Positions 9,966-17,503 of a stretch of DNA of 33,745 nucleotides are shown in pieces. The stretch spans positions 37,398 through 71,142 of the forward strand of contig JALQYE010000001.1 in the NCBI GenBank assembly GCA_023254245.1. The letters run 5' to 3'. The translations under genes were made by a program, and so were the position numbers. Under the pieces are notes generated by a model. It had not been told where the DNA came from. It ran no database searches and saw only the letters and a list, made by a program, of their open reading frames with translations. Source of the stretch: Emticicia sp. (GTDB taxonomy: Bacteria; Bacteroidota; Bacteroidia; Cytophagales; Spirosomataceae). Position 1 is the stretch's first letter. Each line of letters opens with the position of its first letter.

Positions 9966-11360
9966 ATGAAATTGTTTAATCACCTACGTTTTGGATACAC
10001 AAGAGTTAGTTTTTTTATTGTCCTCTTTTTTCTTAGTTCTTTGTGTGTTGCTCAAAAAAAGCAAGATACAAAGCCAAATATCATTGTCATCTTAGCAGAT
10101 GATTTAGGCTATCAAGATGTTGGTTTTAATGGGTGTAAGGATATTCCTACTCCCAACATTGACCGTATCGCTAAAAATGGAGCCGCATTTACCAATGCTT
10201 ACGTTGCTTTCCCAGTTTGTAGCCCGAGTAGAGCAGGATTAATGACTGGGCGTTACCCACAAAGGTTTGGGTATGAGCGAAACCCGCAATACCGCCCCTA
10301 TGACCCCAACATGGGCCTCTCGAAAAGCGAAACGACACTTGCCCAAACCCTTAAAACAGTTGGTTATCATTCAGGAATTATTGGTAAATGGCATTTAGGA
10401 GCCGATACCTCTAACCACCCAATTAGTAGAGGTTTCAATGAGTTTTTTGGTCATTTGGGGGGTGGACACGCCTATTTTCCAGAATTACTGACCATCAAAG
10501 ATAGCTATGCTGTTGAGGGAGAAGATAAGAGTTATCGTACGTGGATTATGAGAAATCATGAGCCAGTAGAAACGAAAAAATACCTAACTGATGAGTTTTC
10601 AGACGAGGCTGTGTCGTTTATTGAGCGAAATCAAGATAAACCGTTTTTCTTATATCTTTCTTATAATGCCCCGCACGCTCCGCTGCAAGCAACTCCAAAA
10701 TACTTGGATAGATTCAAAGATATTCCCAACGAACGCCGTAGAACCTACGCTGCAATGGTCAGTGCATTAGACGACGGTGTGGGGCAAGTGCTTAATGCCT
10801 TACAATCGCTCAAATTAGAAGAAAATACACTGGTATTTTTCTTGTCGGATAATGGTGGCCCCGAAAATGATAATGCTTCTAATAACGGTATGCTTCGAGA
10901 AGGAAAAAGCTCAGTTTACGAAGGCGGATTCCGTGTGCCGTTTGCATTTCAGTGGAAAGGGCAAATCAAGAGCATGGTTTATGAAAACCCCGTTTCAGCA
11001 TTGGATATTTATGCAACAATTACGGCTATATCGAAGGCTCCAATCAAACAAGATAAACCACTCGATGGAATTAATTTAATGCCATTTCTTACGGGTAAAA
11101 ACAAAAAAATGCCGCATGATGTCATTTATGTTCGTAAATACGACCAAGACCAGTACGTTGTAAGAGACCACGATTTAAAATTGGTGATTCACGGAAAAGC
11201 CAACAAAAAGGAATTATATAATTTGAAAAACGATATCAGCGAAACTACTAACATTGCCGATAAGTACCCACAAGAAGTTGAGCGATTGGACCAACTCCGT
11301 AAAAGTTGGAATCGAGAGCTGGTTGCACCAGCCTTTCTTGGCTTAGAATGGAAGAAATAA
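9966..11360 (+). CDS. Type I (formylglycine) sulfatase, first of three
   Basis: Hydrolyses a sulfate ester, most likely on a polysaccharide or oligosaccharide. The 464-residue protein has an N-terminal signal peptide (ending near SLCVAQ30), so it should act in the periplasm or outside. The sulfatase signature CSPSRAGLMTGR starts at Cys85, the residue converted to formylglycine. Calcium-site Asp45/Asp46 (ADDLGYQDVG), the GKWHLG motif with Lys141 and His143, and Asp295-Asn296 (SDNGGP) are all present. The active site therefore looks complete. The Cys-type motif needs a maturase that is not encoded here. The S1 subfamily and the sulfated position were not determined. Third gene of the susC operon. 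Confidence 0.95.
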   Translation: MKLFNHLRFGYTRVSFFIVLFFLSSLCVAQKKQDTKPNIIVILADDLGYQDVGFNGCKDIPTPNIDRIAKNGAAFTNAYVAFPVCSPSRAGLMTGRYPQRFGYERNPQYRPYDPNMGLSKSETTLAQTLKTVGYHSGIIGKWHLGADTSNHPISRGFNEFFGHLGGGHAYFPELLTIKDSYAVEGEDKSYRTWIMRNHEPVETKKYLTDEFSDEAVSFIERNQDKPFFLYLSYNAPHAPLQATPKYLDRFKDIPNERRRTYAAMVSALDDGVGQVLNALQSLKLEENTLVFFLSDNGGPENDNASNNGMLREGKSSVYEGGFRVPFAFQWKGQIKSMVYENPVSALDIYATITAISKAPIKQDKPLDGINLMPFLTGKNKKMPHDVIYVRKYDQDQYVVRDHDLKLVIHGKANKKELYNLKNDISETTNIADKYPQEVERLDQLRKSWNRELVAPAFLGLEWKK

Positions 11361-11389
11361 TTCGAATCAAAAAAGTACTTAGATTCACT

Positions 11390-13021
11390 ATGAAAACACG
11401 CATTTTAATAAATATTCTCCTCTTGGTTTGGGTATTCACTAAGGCGAAAGCAACCGATTATTACTTTCACCCCAGCTTAGGTAATGATACTAATACGGGT
11501 AAATCGCCCGAACAACCTTTTCAGTCACTTAGTAAAATCAAAAGCCTAAATTTACAAGCAGGCGATGCGATTTATTTAGCTGCTGGCGAGGTATTTAAGG
11601 GTACATTAATCATCGAAAATTGTAGTGGGAAACCTGCTCTGCCTATCAGAGTTGAATCCTTTTCGTGGAATAAAAATGCCTCAAATACCCAAGCAATCAT
11701 TGACGCTGAGGGCTTCAATAACTGTATTTTGATTGAAAACTCAAACTTCATTCATATCAAAAACCTTTCTCTCACTGCCAACGGCTCTGGTCAGTTGGAA
11801 AAAACAGGTACTATGCGAGTGGGCGTGTTAGTAAATAATGCTACAGCCAATAAAAACGAAGGTATTATAATAGAAGATTTAACGATAAAAGATATTTATT
11901 TTGAGCCTAAAGGTACCGTCAGAAACGCCGATGAAGTCAAAACTGCCAACGGCACCCAAAAATATGGTTGGGGGATTCGATTGATTTGTCCGAATGCAAA
12001 AGGCTCAATTGAGCATGTTAAAATACTTAATTGTACAGTCGAGAATGTAAGCCATACGGGAATAAAACTTACGGGTGTATCGCAGAATATCAGAAACATT
12101 ACCATCAAAGGAAATAAAGTTTGGCACGTGGGTGGGCCAGGTATGCAGATGTCTGAAGTTCGTTTAGTACATGTACAAAAAAATGAAATCAAATTTTCGG
12201 GAAGTAAAAACGACAGCCGGAATTGGGGAAGAGGTAGCGGGCTTTGGACGTGGGGAGCCTCAAATGTATTAATTGAGCATAACAGCTTTATGAATGCCAA
12301 CGGTCCAGGCGATTCGGCTGGGGCTCATATTGATTATAACTGTGATAATGTAGTGTTACAATACAATTTTAGTGCAAATAATGCAGGAGGTTTCTGCGAG
12401 ATTTTGGGCAATAACTATAATTGTGCTTACCGATACAATATTAGCGTTAATGATGGATACCGCATAAAAGGAGAAAATGGAGCATTTCAAGAAGGGAAAG
12501 TCTTTTGGTTGAGTGGTTATCAAGGAAATGAAAAGCCAAGAAAAGGACCTATAAATACATATTTTTATAACAATACAATCTTTGTAAGCTATGAGCAAGC
12601 ATCAAAAATTGCTATTGATAATACATCAAAAGGTGTGTTGATTGCCAATAATATCTTTTATATTCTGGGTAAAAGTCAGACTGTTTTAGGCGACCAAACT
12701 AAGCCTGATTCTAAAAATGAAGGCTCTATCGAACAGACTTTCTTCTACAATAATCTTTATTTAAAAGCCGAAAATTGGCCAAGTGATGCCATTATTACGG
12801 ATAAACGCCCTATTATTGGAAATCCCGACTTCAGAAATGCGGGAGGCTTAACTCCCGAAGATTATATTCCTAAAAATAAAAGTTTAGTAACCAATGGTAT
12901 TCTTATCAAACCTATTGAAGAAGATTGGATTGGTTTACTGAATGGACTAAACCCAGAAAAAGATTTCTTAGGAAATCACATTAACGGTAAGCCATTTATA
13001 GGGGCAATTAAAGCGGATTGA
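11390..13021 (+). CDS. Secreted right-handed beta-helix protein, possible polysaccharide lyase or hydrolase
   Basis: A 543-residue protein with a signal peptide (MKTRILINILLLVWVFTKAKA) and the opening YYFHPSLGNDTNTGKSPEQP, typical of pectate-lyase-fold carbohydrate enzymes. Repeated helix rungs follow, such as GIIIEDLTIKDI, NVLIEHNSFMNAN, NVVLQYNFSANN and GVLIANNIFYIL. The ATG at 11390 was chosen because it begins the signal peptide; an earlier in-frame ATG at 11306 lies inside the preceding sulfatase gene and adds a non-signal leader. It lies 29 bp after that gene. Many lyases and some glycosidases share this fold, and no family-defining catalytic residues were recognised. Its position among sulfatases suggests it cuts the same glycan. 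Function is inference. Confidence 0.8.
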   Translation: MKTRILINILLLVWVFTKAKATDYYFHPSLGNDTNTGKSPEQPFQSLSKIKSLNLQAGDAIYLAAGEVFKGTLIIENCSGKPALPIRVESFSWNKNASNTQAIIDAEGFNNCILIENSNFIHIKNLSLTANGSGQLEKTGTMRVGVLVNNATANKNEGIIIEDLTIKDIYFEPKGTVRNADEVKTANGTQKYGWGIRLICPNAKGSIEHVKILNCTVENVSHTGIKLTGVSQNIRNITIKGNKVWHVGGPGMQMSEVRLVHVQKNEIKFSGSKNDSRNWGRGSGLWTWGASNVLIEHNSFMNANGPGDSAGAHIDYNCDNVVLQYNFSANNAGGFCEILGNNYNCAYRYNISVNDGYRIKGENGAFQEGKVFWLSGYQGNEKPRKGPINTYFYNNTIFVSYEQASKIAIDNTSKGVLIANNIFYILGKSQTVLGDQTKPDSKNEGSIEQTFFYNNLYLKAENWPSDAIITDKRPIIGNPDFRNAGGLTPEDYIPKNKSLVTNGILIKPIEEDWIGLLNGLNPEKDFLGNHINGKPFIGAIKAD

Positions 13022-13049
13022 AATTTTTGAACTTTAAAAATTCAGATAC

Positions 13050-14603
13050 ATGAAATACCTTAAAATTATAGTAGGAGCTATCATACTTTCGATAACTGTC
13101 AGTGCTTTTTTTATTCCAGAAAAATTAGATTCTAAACGCCCGAATATTGTAGTTTTCTATATCGATGACCTTGGTTACGGAGATGTTGGCGTCAATGGAG
13201 CGATAGGTGTAAAAACCCCTGCAATTGATAGAATGGCCAAAGAAGGTATTTCGTTTACGGATGGGCATAGCACCGCCGCCACTTGTACCCCCTCAAGGTA
13301 TTCGTTTCTGACGGGTCAGTATGCGTTTCGAAACAAAGCTGCTATTCTACCAGGCGATGCTCCGCTTCTAATCAAACCAGGTAGCTATACTTTGCCAAGT
13401 ATGTTGAAAAAGGCTGGATATAATACGGGAGTAGTAGGTAAATGGCATTTAGGTTTAGGAGATGGTAAAATTAACTGGAATGGAGATATTAAACCTGGAC
13501 CCGCCGAAATTGGGTTTGATTACAGTTTTCTGATTCCAGCCACGGGCGATAGAGTGCCAACCGTTTATGTCGAAAATCAGCGTGTTGTAAATGCTAATCC
13601 AAATGAGCCAATCGAAGTAAATTATGAATTAAAACTCGATGGCTATCCGAATGGTATTGATAACCCCGAATTACTGAAACAAAAGACTGATAAACAGCAC
13701 AGCAATACGATTGTGAATGGTGTCAGTAGAATTGGCTATATGAAAGGTGGCGAGCAAGCTCTTTGGGTTGATGAAGAATTTCCGAATGTTCTGACAGGGA
13801 AGGCTAAAAAGTTTATCAATGAACACAAAAACAAACCATTTTTCTTATTTTTCTCTTACCACGATATTCACGTGCCCAGATTGCCCAATAAGAAATTTGT
13901 TGGAGCAAGTACCATGGGGCCTCGTGGCGATGTTATCGCTCAAATGGACTGGGTAACGGGCGAGGTAATGAATGAAATTAAGCAATTAGGGCTCGACGAA
14001 AATACGATTGTCATTTTCACGAGTGATAATGGCCCCGTATTGAATGATGGTTATGATGATAAAGCCGCCGAACTTCTCGGAAAACACCAACCAGCGGGTC
14101 CATTTAGGGGTGGAAAATATAGTGCCTACGAAGGAGGCACACGCGTGCCTACCATTATCCGATGGAATAAAACTATTAAACCACAAATAAGTAATGCCTT
14201 GGTGAGTCAAGTTGATTTTTATGCTTCCATTGCCGCTCTTTTGAATCAACCGTTAGCCGATAATGAGGCCATTGATAGTGAAAATTTGATAAATACCTTT
14301 TTGGGTAAAACGCCGAAAGGTCGAAAATTCCTATTAGAAGAATCATATACATTCTCTCTTCGAAAAGATAATTGGAAATATATTGAGCCATTTCCATCAA
14401 CGGCTACCCTGCCTAATTTTATGGCAAATAAGGGAGTAGAAGGTGGATTTAAGCACGCTCCTCAGTTATTCGATGTAAAAACAGATAAGGGTGAAAAGAA
14501 CGATTTGAGTACTAAGCAGACCAATTTATTAAAAGAGTTATCCGTAAAAATAAATGAAATAAAGGCTAAAAAGAAAAGAGATAAGGAGCAATCTTCAAAA
14601 TAA
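13050..14603 (+). CDS. Type I (formylglycine) sulfatase, second of three
   Basis: A 517-residue sulfatase with an N-terminal hydrophobic segment (IIVGAIILSITVSAFF) that is a signal peptide or anchor. The signature CTPSRYSFLTGQ starts at Cys79, the formylglycine position. Metal-site residues in YIDDLGYGDVG, the GKWHLG motif and TSDNGP are conserved, and GPFRGGKYSAYEGGTRVP is the usual loop after the metal site. It is not a close duplicate of the sulfatases at 9966 and 15837: the segment between the signature and GKWHLG and the lysine-rich C-terminus differ clearly. This suggests a different target sulfate. Fifth gene of the operon, 28 bp after the beta-helix gene. The substrate was not determined. 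Confidence 0.94.
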   Translation: MKYLKIIVGAIILSITVSAFFIPEKLDSKRPNIVVFYIDDLGYGDVGVNGAIGVKTPAIDRMAKEGISFTDGHSTAATCTPSRYSFLTGQYAFRNKAAILPGDAPLLIKPGSYTLPSMLKKAGYNTGVVGKWHLGLGDGKINWNGDIKPGPAEIGFDYSFLIPATGDRVPTVYVENQRVVNANPNEPIEVNYELKLDGYPNGIDNPELLKQKTDKQHSNTIVNGVSRIGYMKGGEQALWVDEEFPNVLTGKAKKFINEHKNKPFFLFFSYHDIHVPRLPNKKFVGASTMGPRGDVIAQMDWVTGEVMNEIKQLGLDENTIVIFTSDNGPVLNDGYDDKAAELLGKHQPAGPFRGGKYSAYEGGTRVPTIIRWNKTIKPQISNALVSQVDFYASIAALLNQPLADNEAIDSENLINTFLGKTPKGRKFLLEESYTFSLRKDNWKYIEPFPSTATLPNFMANKGVEGGFKHAPQLFDVKTDKGEKNDLSTKQTNLLKELSVKINEIKAKKKRDKEQSSK

Positions 14604-14613
14604 TTAGAGCATC

Positions 14614-15798
14614 ATGAAACTACTAAAAGTACTTATCTTGGTGTGGGTTGTGGCTCTGCAGCTTGCGTGTTCAAAAACCGAAAATTCGGAAGCCCCAACG
14701 CCCAATATTGGTACGCCAAAAGGCTTAGCAGTGGCTAAAAACCAAAATATGGATGGGGCAATGGTTTACTTAGAGCCAACAATTATTTATTCATCAATGA
14801 GTAAATCTCTTAGTGCAGTGTTTACGTCTTCGGCTAAGTTTTTTCAAAAAATACCCGAAGGATTCGACGATTCTATTGAGTCATTTACACTTGATAAAGG
14901 TTTTATGGTAACCTTTGCCGAAAATGAAGACGGAACAGGTGAAGCAATCTGTTATGTAGCCGCTGTGAGTAATATAACCGTAAACTTACCCGCCAGACTC
15001 AGCAATAAAGTATCTTTTATCCGATTTATACCCGTTGTGAATACTCTCAAAAAGGGTACGGGTAATACCAATATTAATGCGGTGAATTCCATTAATTCAA
15101 CATGGTTTTATAATTGGGGTTTGGGAGCATCATCAACTCCTAATCAGCAGTACATTCCCATGACTTGGGGTAAAAATGTCGCTTCCTTCGCTCAATCGAG
15201 TGTATTTATTGCCCAAACAGGTATCGACCACCTATTAACGTTCAACGAGCCAGACAACCCTTCGCAGTCAAATATCGCGTCGATTGATACAGCTATCAAT
15301 CGTTATCAACAGTTGCTTTATACGGGTTTGCGTATGGGTTCGCCAGCTACTGAGCAAGATAATGCTTTGGCTTCGAAGTGGCTTAATCAGTTTGTGAAAG
15401 CCGCAGACTCCAAGAAGCTACGAGTTGATTTTTTGGCTCTTCATTGGTATGATTGGGGTAATCAGACCGCAAAAGCCGACACTGACAGCTTGACTTCAGT
15501 AGGAATTCTTAATAGATTTAAAAATTATATTTCAAGAATACGTACGATTTATCCTGATAAGCAGCTTTGGATAACCGAATACAATGCAAATCCCACAAGG
15601 TCGGTTGAAATACATAGATTATTTATGAAAATGTCTGCTGAATGGTTAAATTCGCAAAATTATGTGGAAAGGTTCGCCTATTTTTTTCCGAGTACCATAC
15701 CAGCAACTAATCCAGATTTTACACTTACAAGTATCGGCCAAACTTGGGCTAATCTGTCATCGGCTCCTTCCTTTGGTAGTAATATAGTACCACAATAA
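14614..15798 (+). CDS. GH128-like (Asl1-type) glycoside hydrolase lipoprotein
   Basis: A 394-residue protein with a lipoprotein-like leader (MKLLKVLILVWVVALQLACS, Cys19; the -3 position is Gln, so the lipobox is imperfect). The C-terminal half looks like an Asl1/GH128-type TIM barrel. TFNEPDNPSQSN gives the likely acid/base Glu212, ALHWYDWGN the conserved substrate-site stretch, and WITEYNANP the likely nucleophile Glu322. Characterised GH128 enzymes act on beta-1,3-glucans, but distant members need not. The first 150 residues or so are not assigned. It starts 10 bp after the sulfatase gene, so it is surely cotranscribed. The fold call is reasonable; the substrate is open. Confidence 0.75.
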   Translation: MKLLKVLILVWVVALQLACSKTENSEAPTPNIGTPKGLAVAKNQNMDGAMVYLEPTIIYSSMSKSLSAVFTSSAKFFQKIPEGFDDSIESFTLDKGFMVTFAENEDGTGEAICYVAAVSNITVNLPARLSNKVSFIRFIPVVNTLKKGTGNTNINAVNSINSTWFYNWGLGASSTPNQQYIPMTWGKNVASFAQSSVFIAQTGIDHLLTFNEPDNPSQSNIASIDTAINRYQQLLYTGLRMGSPATEQDNALASKWLNQFVKAADSKKLRVDFLALHWYDWGNQTAKADTDSLTSVGILNRFKNYISRIRTIYPDKQLWITEYNANPTRSVEIHRLFMKMSAEWLNSQNYVERFAYFFPSTIPATNPDFTLTSIGQTWANLSSAPSFGSNIVPQ

Positions 15799-15836
15799 AG
15801 AAGTAAATTTTTCGCGATATCCAGATATTTATAGCC

Positions 15837-17444
15837 ATGAAAACTCCTAAAAACGTCGTCTCAAGAGCTCTTATTTGTTTGTTTTTTATAAGTATAGTTT
15901 GGTCAAACCAAACCTTAGCAAACGAATATTTACCTCCCAAGCCACCAAAACCTAACGTTATCTTTATTCTGGTTGATGATTTAGGTATCAAAGATTTAAG
16001 CTGTATGGGAAGTAAATTCTATGAAACGCCAAACGTGTATAGAATTGCCAAAGAAGGAACTGTTTTTACTCAAGGGTATGCCTGTAGTGCTGTGTGTAGT
16101 CCATCAAGGGCAAGTATCATGACGGGACAATTTACGGCAAGACACGGAATTACAGATTGGATAGGTGCTAAGTCTGGCACTGATTGGCGAACCGAAAAAA
16201 GATTTTCTAAACTTTTACCTGCTGATTACATAGAAAACTTACCTAAAGCTGACCAACTCTTGCCAGAGGTATTACAAGCGAATGGGTATAAAACTTTTTT
16301 TGCTGGGAAATGGCATTTGGGAGGCAAAGGAAATTACCCAGAAGACCACGGATTTGATATAAACAAAGGAGGCTGGGAATCGGGAAGCCCTAAGGGCGGG
16401 TATTTTTCACCTTGGGAAAATCCAGCTTTGCCCAATCAAAAAAACGGAGAAAATCTCTCTATGCGGCTCGCAAAAGAGACCTCTGCTTTTATTGAACAAC
16501 AAAAAAACGCACCTTTTTTTGCATTTTTATCCTTTTATGCGGTTCATGCTCCCATCGAAACTACCGAAGAAAAATGGAGAAAATACCGAGATAAGGCTCA
16601 AAAAAATGGTATTTCACCCAATGGTTACACAATGGAGCAAGAGTTGCCCATCAGACAAGTACAAGATAATCCTGTTTACGGTGGCTTAGTCGAAAGTATG
16701 GACGATGCCGTTGGCGAAGTATTAAATACCTTAAAGCGTTTAAACCTTGACCAAAATACCATTATTATTTTTACATCTGATAATGGAGGCGTAGCTTCGG
16801 GTGATGCGTTTTCTACGTCAAATTTGCCATTTAAAGGCGGAAAAGGGTATCAGTGGGAAGGTGGAATAAGGGAACCCTATTTCATTAAAATTCCTTGGAT
16901 AAAACAAGTAAAGCAAATTACTTATCCTGTTACTGGTGCCGATTTCTTCCCAACCATTTTAGACTTTGTCGGTATACAGCTTTTACCTAAGCAACATATC
17001 GATGGTCTTAGTCTAAAACCATTATTTGAAAGGAAAAAACTTAAGTCCCGCGATTTGTTTTGGCATTATCCTCACTACGGCAATCAAGGAGGGCAACCCA
17101 ATTCTATCCTTAGAAGTGATAATTTAAAGCTAATTCACTATTGGGAAGATGGGCATCATGAACTCTATGATTTAAGTGCAGACCCTTACGAAAAGAATGA
17201 TTTAGCCATAAAACTCCCTCAAAAGGCAAACGAACTAAACGACCGCTTACTGAAGTGGTTGGAAAGTGTCAGTGCCAAATATCCAAGCCAAGACCCCGAA
17301 TTTAGTATTGAGTTGACCAATAAAAAACTTAAAAATAATGCTGATGTGCTACTGCCAAAGCTGGAGAAAGAACGCCTAAATTTCTTAAAAATTGACTATA
17401 AACCTAATAATGATTGGTGGAATAGTAAAGTTACGAAAGATTAA
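15837..17444 (+). CDS. Type I (formylglycine) sulfatase, third of three
   Basis: A 535-residue secreted sulfatase with a signal peptide ending near NQTLA. The signature CSPSRASIMTGQ starts at Cys87, followed by ARHGITDWIG. LVDDLG (metal-site Asp pair), AGKWHLGGKG and TSDNGG are present, so the active site looks intact. It has a long insertion between the signature and GKWHLG (residues about 105-155) compared with the sulfatase at 9966, which points to a different subfamily. Last gene of the first operon; a perfect hairpin follows 9 bp after the stop. The substrate was not determined. Confidence 0.94.
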   Translation: MKTPKNVVSRALICLFFISIVWSNQTLANEYLPPKPPKPNVIFILVDDLGIKDLSCMGSKFYETPNVYRIAKEGTVFTQGYACSAVCSPSRASIMTGQFTARHGITDWIGAKSGTDWRTEKRFSKLLPADYIENLPKADQLLPEVLQANGYKTFFAGKWHLGGKGNYPEDHGFDINKGGWESGSPKGGYFSPWENPALPNQKNGENLSMRLAKETSAFIEQQKNAPFFAFLSFYAVHAPIETTEEKWRKYRDKAQKNGISPNGYTMEQELPIRQVQDNPVYGGLVESMDDAVGEVLNTLKRLNLDQNTIIIFTSDNGGVASGDAFSTSNLPFKGGKGYQWEGGIREPYFIKIPWIKQVKQITYPVTGADFFPTILDFVGIQLLPKQHIDGLSLKPLFERKKLKSRDLFWHYPHYGNQGGQPNSILRSDNLKLIHYWEDGHHELYDLSADPYEKNDLAIKLPQKANELNDRLLKWLESVSAKYPSQDPEFSIELTNKKLKNNADVLLPKLEKERLNFLKIDYKPNNDWWNSKVTKD

Positions 17445-17453
17445 ACAGCAAAG

Positions 17454-17486
17454 CTAAAACCCTTGATAATCTATCAAGGGTTTTAG
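17454..17486. terminator. Bidirectional terminator between convergent operons
   Basis: Left arm 17454-17468 and right arm 17472-17486 pair perfectly over 15 bp (CTAAAACCCTTGATA against TATCAAGGGTTTTAG) around a 3-nt loop. The arms carry A and T tracts, so the hairpin can end transcripts from both sides. It sits between the stops of the third sulfatase (plus) and the iorB-like gene (minus). Confidence 0.9.
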
Positions 17487-17503
17487 TAGTTAAAGTAATT
17501 AAA

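Noticed and set aside
11306-11389. Longer start for the beta-helix protein
   Set aside because: The extra 28 residues overlap the sulfatase gene and precede a complete signal peptide at 11390.
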